Source: an uncultured Mollicutes bacterium
Lineage (GTDB): Bacteria; Bacillota_I; Bacilli_A; RFN20; CAG-288
DNA: 64,000 nt
Direction of reading: 5' to 3'
Assembly (NCBI GenBank): GCA_900539865.1
Contig: UQDS01000002.1
Span: 186,001-250,000 of the forward strand
Numbering within the stretch: position 1 is the first letter of the stretch; every line of letters starts with the position of its first letter. Below the pieces are notes generated by a model. It saw only the letters and a program-made list of their open reading frames with translations, was not told where the DNA came from and searched no databases. Position numbers and translations under genes: made by a program. Positions 54,275 to 61,376 of the stretch are shown piece by piece.

Positions 54275-56116
54275 ATGATGAACAAAAAATTCTTGGTACC
54301 GCTTCTTTCTATCGCACTTTTAGCTAGTTGCGGCGGTAACCCTTCCACCACAGATACTCCTAGCGTAGAAGAAACTGCTCCGAACTCTGAAGTTAAAGAT
54401 TATGATGTTGTCGCCGAAACAAAACTCAACATCTCTGACGAACTCTTTGCCAGAGTCATGATGAAAAAGACCGACAAAAACTTCGAAGCTGACAAGTTAG
54501 ACTTCAACACACACGGCATCGAAAGAATGCTCACTAACACAGACTATCTTCCTAACTCTCAGAAGGATGTCTTCACCAACTATGTCGATGGTGATACCAC
54601 TTCCTTCACAACATACAATGGTGTCTATGGTGTCAAGGTCCGTTACCTTGCTATCGACACTCCCGAATCCACTTCTGAAATCGAAGAATGGGGTAAATCC
54701 GCTTCTTTAGAAAATGAAGAAACATTGAAAAATGCAAAGCACATCATTCTTCAATCTGCCGGTTGTGCAAAAACAGGTCAGGAAGCACCGGCTGACTTAG
54801 ATACTTATCAGAGAACATTAGCATACGTCTGGTATTCCAACGTTGAAAACCCGACAAAGGATGACTTTAGAAACCTTAACTTAGAAACAGTCTATAAGGG
54901 TTTCTCCACCTTCTCTGGTGCCTTAGAAGACATGTCTGTCGATTTCTATAAAGCCTTCATGGATGCAAACGACATCGCTAGAAAATTCAAAAAGAAGATT
55001 TATTCCAACGAAACTGATCCTAACTATTACTATGGTGATCCTCAGGCGTTGGGCTTAGATGCCTTATATAATCCTGATCTTGTCGGCAAAGACGGACTTT
55101 CTGTCTATTGTGATGAATACACAAGATGGACCTTCGAAGGTGTTGTCTCTAGAAAGGTTGGTAACGCCTTCTACATTCAAGATACTATCGATGGAAAGAC
55201 TTATGGTCTTTACATCTTCACTCTCCGCACCTACGCTCCTGTCCAGGTTGGTAAGAGATTGAAAGTCACTGGTGTCTTATCTTACTACGGCGGCGTTTAT
55301 GAACTTTCCGGCGTCAGCTGGTCTATGTTCAACCCCACCAAATACGACATCCAAGAAGTCGTTGACAAAGATGGTAACCCCGTCGTCGAAGAAGTTGTAC
55401 CGATCAAGGCATCTTGTGCTGATATCAAAGCCGGAAAATACGATTGTGTCTTAGTTGAAATGGAAGAAGCTGGAACAGATAACACCCTCTATTTCAACAC
55501 GACCTTAAGCGAATTCAAGGGCACTGTCACTTCTTACGCCTACGGCGGTGAAGAAGAAGTTAACACTTATAATGAAACCCATCCTTTCTACAACACCAGC
55601 AACGATATGATCTTCTTTGGAAGATGGGGCAAGGATATGGAAAACGTCAGTGAATTCACCAGTTTCGTCAATGATGAAAATCTCATCCGTATCAAACTTC
55701 CGGATGCTGTCCGTGTCTCCGACAAGGAAACAGATCAGACAATCGTCAGCTACAAATATTTCACAGGTACCAAGGATATCAACGGTAACGAAGCAAAGTA
55801 TTACTATGTTCCGAAGGATAACTCCAAGAACAACGTTACAATCGGACAAAAAGTTTATGACCTTTCCACACTTCCGGATCCGACAAAATCTTCTGCTGCT
55901 CAGCTTTCTATCGACCTTACCAATAAGGTCGTCACTGAAGATGCTGTGAAAGCCGCAGGGGTCAAATTCTCCGCTAAAACATTCCAGCGCAAGAAGATCA
56001 CTTCCCCGATCGGTATCGCTCAGAACTACGTTTCTACCAGCGGTAACGCCATGTATTCTTTAAATCTTTGTGACGCAAATGATATCGCTAACCTTTCTGC
56101 CGTGGAAGCAGCCTAA
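54275..56116 (+). CDS. surface lipoprotein with staphylococcal-nuclease (TNase) and OB-fold domains
   Basis: The start at 54275 is chosen because AAAGGAG precedes it and the signal peptide with lipobox Cys19 follows at once. The 613-residue protein has a TNase-like domain at about residues 100-240. The three catalytic positions of staphylococcal nuclease are kept: R123 and E131 in VRYLAIDTPES (8 apart, as R35/E43) and R180 in TYQRTLAYVW (as R87). An OB-fold follows at about 285-345 (WTFEGVVSRKVGNAFYIQDT, then GKRLKVTGVLSYYGGVYEL). The combination recalls the secreted nuclease YhcR. It should cut DNA or RNA at the cell surface. The ABC importer genes upstream could take up the products. Confidence 0.85.
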   Translation: MMNKKFLVPLLSIALLASCGGNPSTTDTPSVEETAPNSEVKDYDVVAETKLNISDELFARVMMKKTDKNFEADKLDFNTHGIERMLTNTDYLPNSQKDVFTNYVDGDTTSFTTYNGVYGVKVRYLAIDTPESTSEIEEWGKSASLENEETLKNAKHIILQSAGCAKTGQEAPADLDTYQRTLAYVWYSNVENPTKDDFRNLNLETVYKGFSTFSGALEDMSVDFYKAFMDANDIARKFKKKIYSNETDPNYYYGDPQALGLDALYNPDLVGKDGLSVYCDEYTRWTFEGVVSRKVGNAFYIQDTIDGKTYGLYIFTLRTYAPVQVGKRLKVTGVLSYYGGVYELSGVSWSMFNPTKYDIQEVVDKDGNPVVEEVVPIKASCADIKAGKYDCVLVEMEEAGTDNTLYFNTTLSEFKGTVTSYAYGGEEEVNTYNETHPFYNTSNDMIFFGRWGKDMENVSEFTSFVNDENLIRIKLPDAVRVSDKETDQTIVSYKYFTGTKDINGNEAKYYYVPKDNSKNNVTIGQKVYDLSTLPDPTKSSAAQLSIDLTNKVVTEDAVKAAGVKFSAKTFQRKKITSPIGIAQNYVSTSGNAMYSLNLCDANDIANLSAVEAA

Positions 56117-56128
56117 TTGAGGTATTCT

Positions 56129-56452
56129 ATGGAAGAAAGAACAGAAGAACAAAGACAATTATCGCAGAGACTCCACCAGGAGTCTCTGCGACAATATGAT
56201 CGCCAACAAAATGCCCTTTGTTATATTGTCATCGGCATCACCTTGTTGGTCATCGGTGTCATTTTTATCTTTTTAGCCAACAAAAGAGAAAACAACGTCA
56301 TGGTTGGTATTGATCCCACTTCACTTGCTTTCTATATCATGATTATCGGTTTAGGCTTAGGAACTCTCAGCTCCGTTTATGGTTTTGTCAAGTTCTTTAT
56401 CAGCTTATCCAAACGCAAAAAAATCATCACTAAAATCAACAATTTGAAGTAG
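56129..56452 (+). CDS. small two-helix membrane protein (module 2)
   Basis: The ATG at 56129 with GAGGT 7 nt upstream is preferred to a TTG 12 nt earlier. The 107-residue protein has a charged N-terminal stretch of about 30 residues, then two helices (CYIVIGITLLVIGVIFIFLA and AFYIMIIGLGLGTLSSVYGF) and a basic C-terminus ending KKIITKINNLK. The helical part is homologous to the protein at 44452 of module 1, without the zinc ribbon. A perfect 13-bp inverted repeat lies in its first codons. The function is unknown. Confidence 0.75.
   Translation: MEERTEEQRQLSQRLHQESLRQYDRQQNALCYIVIGITLLVIGVIFIFLANKRENNVMVGIDPTSLAFYIMIIGLGLGTLSSVYGFVKFFISLSKRKKIITKINNLK
56162..56191 (+). promoter_or_regulatory. 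perfect 13-bp hairpin inside the start of a coding region
   Basis: TCGCAGAGACTCC (56162-56174), loop ACCA, GGAGTCTCTGCGA (56179-56191). It covers codons 12-21 of the small membrane protein. There is no T run, so it is not an ordinary terminator. Confidence 0.75.
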
Positions 56453-56493
56453 TAAACAACGTTTATCATAAGAAAGGAAATAAATAAATTATT

Positions 56494-57489
56494 ATGAAGA
56501 AAACTTTGAAGTTAGCTCTCTTAGCCGCTCTCTCCTTTAGTTTAGTCGCTTGTGGAGAACCCACTCCTTCAGAAGGCCCGTCCACTAGCACTACTCCTAC
56601 AGAACCCGCTCCTACCGATAAACCCACCGCTGTTGTTCACGCTCTTACCGTTGAAGTTAAGGGAACTACAAAGGTCGATTCTACCATCACTTTTATCGCT
56701 ACATTAGACAATTCTCCGTTAGCCCAGCAGGACAAGGTCACTTACACCTGCTCTGATGCCGAAGCGATGGAAATCACCGGAAACAAGGCTGTTTTAAAGA
56801 AAGCCGGAACTTTCACCATGACTGCTTCTACCGTTGCAGCTGATGGTCAGACTGTCACCACCACTTTCGAAGTTGTTGTCACTCAGGGTTATCAGTACAC
56901 TGATATCGCTACTGCCATGCAGGCAAATCCTGGCGATGAAATCACTGTCAAAGGTGTTGTCTCCGCTTTTGTTCCGAAGATGTATAACAACAATCCTTCT
57001 GCTAACGGCTACTATGTCAGCGATGCTACTGGCTGCCTTTATGTCTATGACTACGCCTCTGCCGAACAGGTTGAATTAGGCGATGAAATCATCATCAAAG
57101 GAACCGCTGACGTTTTCTACAACGCTTTCCAGATGAAGTTCCCCACTGAACTTCTTGAAAAGACCGGAACCGGTGTTGCTACTCCGGAGCCGACCTATGC
57201 AATTGAAAGCACCATCGCTGAATTCACTGCGAAACCCGATGTCAGAGAAAATCACAACAAGACCTACAAGATTCACGGAAAGTTAACAAAGACTGTTACT
57301 ACCTATACCAAATACACTCTCACGGATAGCACCGGTAATATCAACATCTATTCTCAGACTGGTGATGCCGGATGCCCTGAATTATCTTGGCTCGATCAGT
57401 ATCTCGATAAAGAATTAGATTTCGCTTACACTCTCAACGGCTACAAGAATAAGTGGAGAGGTGTTGTCACCTACGTTTGGGGCGCCTAA
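56494..57489 (+). CDS. surface lipoprotein with Ig-like and OB-fold domains
   Basis: The 331-residue lipoprotein (lipobox Cys20) has a Pro/Thr linker, an Ig-like domain at about 48-130, and two OB-fold-like segments: about 135-225 (GDEITVKGVVSAFVPKMYNN, then YYVSDATGCLYVYDY and GDEIIIKGTADVF) and about 240-330 (YKIHGKLTKTVTTYTKYTLTDSTGNINIYS). OB-folds of this type bind nucleic acid in secreted nucleases. No catalytic motif is seen, so it may hold nucleic acid for the neighbouring nuclease lipoprotein. The Shine-Dalgarno AAAGGA is unusually far (15 nt) from the ATG. It is the last gene before tRNA-Ser. Confidence 0.75.
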   Translation: MKKTLKLALLAALSFSLVACGEPTPSEGPSTSTTPTEPAPTDKPTAVVHALTVEVKGTTKVDSTITFIATLDNSPLAQQDKVTYTCSDAEAMEITGNKAVLKKAGTFTMTASTVAADGQTVTTTFEVVVTQGYQYTDIATAMQANPGDEITVKGVVSAFVPKMYNNNPSANGYYVSDATGCLYVYDYASAEQVELGDEIIIKGTADVFYNAFQMKFPTELLEKTGTGVATPEPTYAIESTIAEFTAKPDVRENHNKTYKIHGKLTKTVTTYTKYTLTDSTGNINIYSQTGDAGCPELSWLDQYLDKELDFAYTLNGYKNKWRGVVTYVWGA

Positions 57490-57556
57490 ACTAACTTAAA
57501 TCAATTCTTCTCAATTCGATTTAAATAAATAACATTCTGCCAGGTTATGGTTTTAC

Positions 57557-57585
57557 TTGACTATTGAAACAAAACAAACGATAAT
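57557..57585 (+). promoter_or_regulatory. promoter of tRNA-Ser
   Basis: TTGACT (57557-57562), 17 bp, GATAAT (57580-57585), about 23 nt before the mature tRNA. The rest of the 119 nt after the previous gene holds only a weak TTAAATC/GATTTAA dyad (57495-57522). Confidence 0.6.
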
Positions 57586-57608
57586 ACTATAGCTTGGCAG
57601 ATTCTTCT

Positions 57609-57698
57609 GGAGCAGTACTCAAGTGGTGAAGAGGAGTCCCTGCTAAGGACTTAGTACGGGTAACCGTAGCAAGAGTTCAAATCTCTTCTGCTCCGCCA
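57609..57698 (+). tRNA. tRNA-Ser (anticodon GCU)
   Basis: The 90-nt gene has acceptor GGAGCAG/CTGCTCC, anticodon stem AGTCC/GGACT with loop CTGCTAA (anticodon GCT at 57642-57644), the long variable arm of class II tRNAs, T-arm AGAG-TTCAAAT-CTCT, and an encoded CCA. It reads AGC and AGU serine codons. Confidence 0.96.
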
Positions 57699-57708
57699 TT
57701 AAAAAAAT

Positions 57709-57737
57709 ATCGCACCATCTCGGTGCGATTTTTTTAT
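57709..57737 (+). terminator. intrinsic terminator of tRNA-Ser
   Basis: ATCGCACC (57709-57716) pairs with GGTGCGAT (57722-57729), then a T run to 57735 and beyond. Confidence 0.9.
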
Positions 57738-57765
57738 TGCCTATACTTTAATAATTTTGAACATT

Positions 57766-57774
57766 TGTTATAAT
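57766..57774 (+). promoter_or_regulatory. extended -10 promoter of the CarD-like gene
   Basis: TGTTATAAT (TGn plus consensus TATAAT). The predicted leader is about 65 nt and ends in the strong ribosome-binding site GAAAGGAGG. Confidence 0.6.
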
Positions 57775-57845
57775 ATGAATAAGGATTTGTTTTGCAGATT
57801 CATCTCATTCGTTTATCTACAATGTATTAGCGAAAGGAGGCAGTT

Positions 57846-58367
57846 ATGTTTCGGGTGGGGGACAAAGTTCTTGATTTATCAAATCACATCTTTGAAATAG
57901 AGCAGATTGAAGACAAAAGCTTTGGCTTTGGTCCAGAGTCCTATTTTGTATTGAAACCATTTTATCAATATGACTTCAACGATGAATATCGCGCTTATGT
58001 TCCAGTAAAAAGCGCAGACGAAGTGCTTCGTCACATAATGAATAAAGAAGAAGCACTGGAGCTGATCAACGAACTTCCTACGATGGAAACGTATGCAAAT
58101 ATCTCTCCGCGCGAGCGAAAAAACAAGTTTACAAAAATCGCTAGATCCGGCGATCGCAGCGAAATGTTAAAAGCGATTAAAACTCTGGTGTGTTATCGTG
58201 ATCAACGCTTGAAGGAAAACAAACCCTTTTCCGATTATGATAAAAAGTTGTTAGAGACAATGTCTTCACTTCTTTTCATAGAAGTAACAACAGTATTAAA
58301 TATCTCGATGCAATCGTTATTTAATATCATTCACGACAAGACTGGCATGATCATTAAAAAAGGCTAG
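57846..58367 (+). CDS. CarD/CdnL-TRCF-like transcription regulator
   Basis: The 173-residue protein starts with a CarD/TRCF-type RNA-polymerase-interaction domain (MFRVGDKVLDLSNHIFEIEQIE, followed by a beta-rich stretch to about residue 55) and ends in an all-helical domain (about 65-170). CarD/CdnL proteins bind the RNA polymerase beta subunit and stabilise open complexes, often at rRNA promoters. Length and layout fit the family. It is a single-gene unit with its own promoter and terminator. Confidence 0.85.
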   Translation: MFRVGDKVLDLSNHIFEIEQIEDKSFGFGPESYFVLKPFYQYDFNDEYRAYVPVKSADEVLRHIMNKEEALELINELPTMETYANISPRERKNKFTKIARSGDRSEMLKAIKTLVCYRDQRLKENKPFSDYDKKLLETMSSLLFIEVTTVLNISMQSLFNIIHDKTGMIIKKG

Positions 58368-58392
58368 GGGCACCCCTAGCCTTTTATTTTTG
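58355..58392. terminator. bidirectional intrinsic terminator
   Basis: AGGCTAGGGG (58361-58370) pairs with CCCCTAGCCT (58373-58382), flanked by A6 and a T-rich run. The stop codon TAG of the CarD-like gene lies within the stem. The convergent XRE gene ends at 58394. Confidence 0.88.
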
Positions 58393-58393
58393 C

Positions 58394-58774
58394 TTATTTT
58401 TTCAAAAATGTGTCGATGAGGAAATTAACAGAAGAACAAACCTGCTTCTTTTTATCATCATCTAAATGTTTCATCTTTTCGTTGATTTGAACAATATATT
58501 TGTCCGCCTCCAATTCAGTGAGATAAGATTCGCCATCCTCTGTATTGAGGATTTTCTTATACGTGCTATCTTCTTTAATCTTTCTGCCAACTAAGAAGTC
58601 AAGAGAAACATTGAACACTTCTGCAAAACGAATTAAGGTTGCAACATTCGGTTCAATTCTTCCAATTTCATAATCAGAGATGTTGTATTGTTTCAATTTC
58701 ATCTTTTGGGCAAGCTCTGCTTGAGTCAATCCTCTCTCACGTCTGAGAATGCGTAAATTTTCGTTTAATTTCAC
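58394..58774 (-). CDS. XRE/Cro-CI family transcriptional regulator
   Basis: The preferred start is the GTG at 58774, with AGGAG about 10 nt upstream; a TTG at 58801 would add nine residues. The 126-residue protein has an XRE helix-turn-helix at about residues 5-60 (LRRERGLTQAELAQKMKLKQYNISDYEIGRIEP) and a C-terminal helical tail that may mediate oligomerisation. The target is unknown. It is divergent from rbgA with about 150 bp between the starts. Confidence 0.88.
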   Translation of the reverse strand: MKLNENLRILRRERGLTQAELAQKMKLKQYNISDYEIGRIEPNVATLIRFAEVFNVSLDFLVGRKIKEDSTYKKILNTEDGESYLTELEADKYIVQINEKMKHLDDDKKKQVCSSVNFLIDTFLKK

Positions 58775-58889
58775 AAGTTCTACTCTCCTCTGCCCTATCA
58801 ATTCTAGAGTTATTTTTTACATGTGTCAAGCAATTTTGTATATTTTTTTATAAAAATATTGAACAAAACTCAAAATATTTTTACTATCA

Positions 58890-58918
58890 TTGCTTTTTCC
58901 GTACACAAAAGCTAAACT
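58890..58918 (+). promoter_or_regulatory. promoter of rbgA, predicting a leaderless mRNA
   Basis: TTGCTT (58890-58895), 17 bp, TAAACT (58913-58918). Transcription would begin near 58925, 2 nt before the ATG at 58927. No Shine-Dalgarno sequence is present. Confidence 0.5.
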
Positions 58919-58926
58919 TGTTTCAT

Positions 58927-59775
58927 ATGAATAGTATTAATGAGATTAATTGGTTTCCTGGCCACATGAAAAAAGCCATCAATCGCATCCAAGAAAAACT
59001 CAAACAATGCGACGGTGTCATTGAAATTGGAGATGCCCGTGCACCCTATTCTTCTTTTCCGGATTACTTGGATCGTTTGACACAAGGGAAAGTTAAAATT
59101 TTTATCTTTTCTAAAGTCGATCTTGCTGATCCTGTCATTTTAAAACAACAAATGGAAAAGATGAAAGAAAAAGGGATCACTCCTTTTTGCTATGACTTAA
59201 GAGATAAAAAAAACGGTAAAGAATTGCTGCGTTTCTTAAGTCAAGTAAAGACCCCACAAGATGCCAAATATCAAAAGCTTGGTTTCCCCACTCCAATCAA
59301 ACGATTTATTGTATTAGGAATACCGAACGTCGGAAAATCTACTTTTATCAACTCCATCGCTGGAAAGAAAAAAGCAGCGGTTGAAAACAGACCTGGAAAG
59401 ACAAGAGCAGAGCAAATGATTCATGTCACAGACAAAGTTTATGTCTTTGATGCTCCCGGTATCTTAGAGCCCAATTACGAAGATAAAAACGTCATTGCAA
59501 AACTTGCTCTTTTAGGATCAGTAAAACAAGATATTCTTCCTTTAATAGCTCTTAGCGATTATCTGCTTGATTTTTTAAAGACACATTATCCTACCAACGT
59601 CATAGAACGATATAACATCGCTTTAGAAGGCAATAGTGAAGAGATTTTTACAGCGATTGCAAAAAGCAGAGGATTTCTTTTACCTGGAAACACCTACGAC
59701 AACGAGAGAGCAAGAAAGCTGCTCCTAGCAGAGTTCCGCAACGGAACACTGGGAAGGATGTCATTAGATGAGTGA
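58927..59775 (+). CDS. rbgA: ribosome biogenesis GTPase RbgA (YlqF)
   Basis: The 282-residue circularly permuted GTPase acts late in 50S subunit assembly. The G4 motif SKVD (62-65) comes before G1 GIPNVGKST (131-139) and the DAPG G3 motif, the order typical of YlqF/RbgA. The N-terminal WFPGHMKKA is the family hallmark. The ATG at 58927 is chosen over a TTG three codons earlier. The last 8 nt overlap rnhB. The order rbgA-rnhB-dprA-topA is like that in Bacillus. Confidence 0.95.
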   Translation: MNSINEINWFPGHMKKAINRIQEKLKQCDGVIEIGDARAPYSSFPDYLDRLTQGKVKIFIFSKVDLADPVILKQQMEKMKEKGITPFCYDLRDKKNGKELLRFLSQVKTPQDAKYQKLGFPTPIKRFIVLGIPNVGKSTFINSIAGKKKAAVENRPGKTRAEQMIHVTDKVYVFDAPGILEPNYEDKNVIAKLALLGSVKQDILPLIALSDYLLDFLKTHYPTNVIERYNIALEGNSEEIFTAIAKSRGFLLPGNTYDNERARKLLLAEFRNGTLGRMSLDE

Positions 59776-60421
59776 GAAAAAATGCACACTCTACGAATAC
59801 GATCAAAAGATTCGTGAGGATAATCACGTTGAATTTATCGCTGGATTTGACGAAGCGGGGCGCGGACCTCTTGCCGGGCCGGTCTCTTGCGCCGGTGTCG
59901 TTTTACCAAAGGATTACCACAATCCTCTCATCAACGACAGCAAAAAACTCACCGACCATCAACGAAGACAACTGGCTTTAGATATCAAAGAACATGCGCT
60001 TTGTTATCACGTTATTCTTGTACCTGTAGAAGTCATTGATACAATCAATATTTTGGAAGCAGATCGTCAAGGGATGGAAACTTGTCTTGCCGAACTGCAA
60101 AAGAAAGTTCCTGTCGATTATCTCATCACCGATTATATGTCTCTTACCAGTGACCTTCCGTTACTCTCTATCGCAAAAGGCGATGCCACCTCTCTTTCGG
60201 TCGCAGCTGCTTCTATCCTTGCCAAAGTCACTCGTGATGATTATATGGTCAACCTTGATAAACAATACCCCCTGTATCACTTTGCCAAAAACAAAGGATA
60301 CGGAACGAAGCAACACATCGAGGCGATAAAAAATTATGGATACCTTCCGGGAATCCATCGCATCTCTTTCGAACCGGTGAAATCGATGTATTTGGGTGTT
60401 GAACAGCTGAAACTTTTTTAA
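59768..60421 (+). CDS. rnhB: ribonuclease HII
   Basis: The 217-residue enzyme cleaves the RNA strand of RNA-DNA hybrids and removes single ribonucleotides from DNA. The motif GFDEAGRGPLAGPV holds the first catalytic Asp-Glu pair. Further conserved parts are NDSKKLTDHQRR, DYLITDYM, AAASILAKVTRD and a YPLYHFAKNKGYGTKQH stretch. It starts inside the end of rbgA (ATGA-type overlap), so the two are translationally coupled. Confidence 0.95.
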   Translation: MSEKKCTLYEYDQKIREDNHVEFIAGFDEAGRGPLAGPVSCAGVVLPKDYHNPLINDSKKLTDHQRRQLALDIKEHALCYHVILVPVEVIDTINILEADRQGMETCLAELQKKVPVDYLITDYMSLTSDLPLLSIAKGDATSLSVAAASILAKVTRDDYMVNLDKQYPLYHFAKNKGYGTKQHIEAIKNYGYLPGIHRISFEPVKSMYLGVEQLKLF

Positions 60422-60435
60422 AAAGCTAAAAATAT

Positions 60436-60475
60436 AAACTCCTTTCTTCCAATAAGTAGAGAAAGGAGTTTTTCT
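60436..60475 (+). terminator. terminator-like hairpin that contains the dprA ribosome-binding site
   Basis: AAACTCCTTTCT (60436-60447) pairs perfectly with AGAAAGGAGTTT (60460-60471), with a 12-nt loop and T5 around the 3' foot. The 3' arm carries AAAGGAG of dprA. It can stop rnhB transcripts and, in read-through mRNA, hide the dprA ribosome-binding site. Confidence 0.7.
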
Positions 60476-61276
60476 ATGAAATTATCCCCGCGTGAAATAC
60501 TGTTTGCACTCTCCTATCAAAACAAAGGAGAGTGGAAGAAAATCTTGCAAGATCTCAAAGAGAAGAAACCTTTATCTAAAGAAGACATTGACTATTGTCA
60601 CAGAGCCTGTCGCAACACTTATTTAAGTTTGTTAGATGAAGAATACCCCTCTTATTTTAAAGAGATTACTCACCCTCCTTTTTTACTTTATTATTACGGA
60701 AACATTTCCCTCTTGCATCACCCCCATAAACTTTCTGTCGTCGGAACAAGAAAACCGACTCTTTATCAAAATGACACGGTTTATCAACTGATTCAAAAAG
60801 TGGAAGAAAAGACAAACTGCCAAACTTGTATTGTCTCTGGTATGGCGCAAGGAATCGATCAGGCTTCCTTAAAAGCTGCCCGCGACCGAAACGCCCCGAT
60901 TATCGCCGTCATCGGCTCCGGGATAGATAATCCATACCCCAGAGAAAACGATGGGCTCTACGAGTACTGTAAAGGTTCAAACGGGCTTATTCTCAGCGAA
61001 TATCCAGGCAATTGTAACGCAAAAAGAGATAATTTCATTTTTCGCAACCGTTTAATTGTCGCACTGAGTGAAATCCTGTTTGTCGGAGGAGGAAAGTTAC
61101 ACAGCGGAACCTCTTCCTCTGCTAACTTAGCACTTGACTACAACAAAGAAATTTTGGCCTTGCCTTGTAATATTAGCGGAGATGATCTTACGAATGTTCT
61201 CATTCGCGATGGAGCGACCAGTGTGCTCGATGAGAATGATATTTTAAGCGCCTTAAAAGCACAGGCTGAGAAATGA
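60476..61276 (+). CDS. dprA: DNA-processing protein DprA (Smf)
   Basis: The 266-residue protein has the DprA Rossmann-like fold: SVVGTRKPTLYQ, IVSGMAQGIDQASLKAA, AVIGSGIDNPYPREN, ILSEYP and FRNRLIVALSEILFVGGG followed by SGTSSSANLAL. DprA loads RecA on incoming single-stranded DNA in transformation. The protein is slightly short and seems to lack the C-terminal winged-helix domain of some homologues. Its ribosome-binding site lies in a hairpin. Confidence 0.93.
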   Translation: MKLSPREILFALSYQNKGEWKKILQDLKEKKPLSKEDIDYCHRACRNTYLSLLDEEYPSYFKEITHPPFLLYYYGNISLLHHPHKLSVVGTRKPTLYQNDTVYQLIQKVEEKTNCQTCIVSGMAQGIDQASLKAARDRNAPIIAVIGSGIDNPYPRENDGLYEYCKGSNGLILSEYPGNCNAKRDNFIFRNRLIVALSEILFVGGGKLHSGTSSSANLALDYNKEILALPCNISGDDLTNVLIRDGATSVLDENDILSALKAQAEK

Positions 61277-61321
61277 TAAAAAATTTTAGCTATGCTAATA
61301 ATATAAATATGCGTCTCTCGC

Positions 61322-61350
61322 TTGACAAAATTGTACACAATCTTAATAAT
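61322..61350 (+). promoter_or_regulatory. promoter of topA
   Basis: TTGACA (61322-61327), 17 bp, AATAAT (61345-61350). The predicted start is near 61357, 20 nt before the ATG. Confidence 0.6.
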
Positions 61351-61376
61351 ATCTTTGTTTGAAAGTGTGTGCCATC

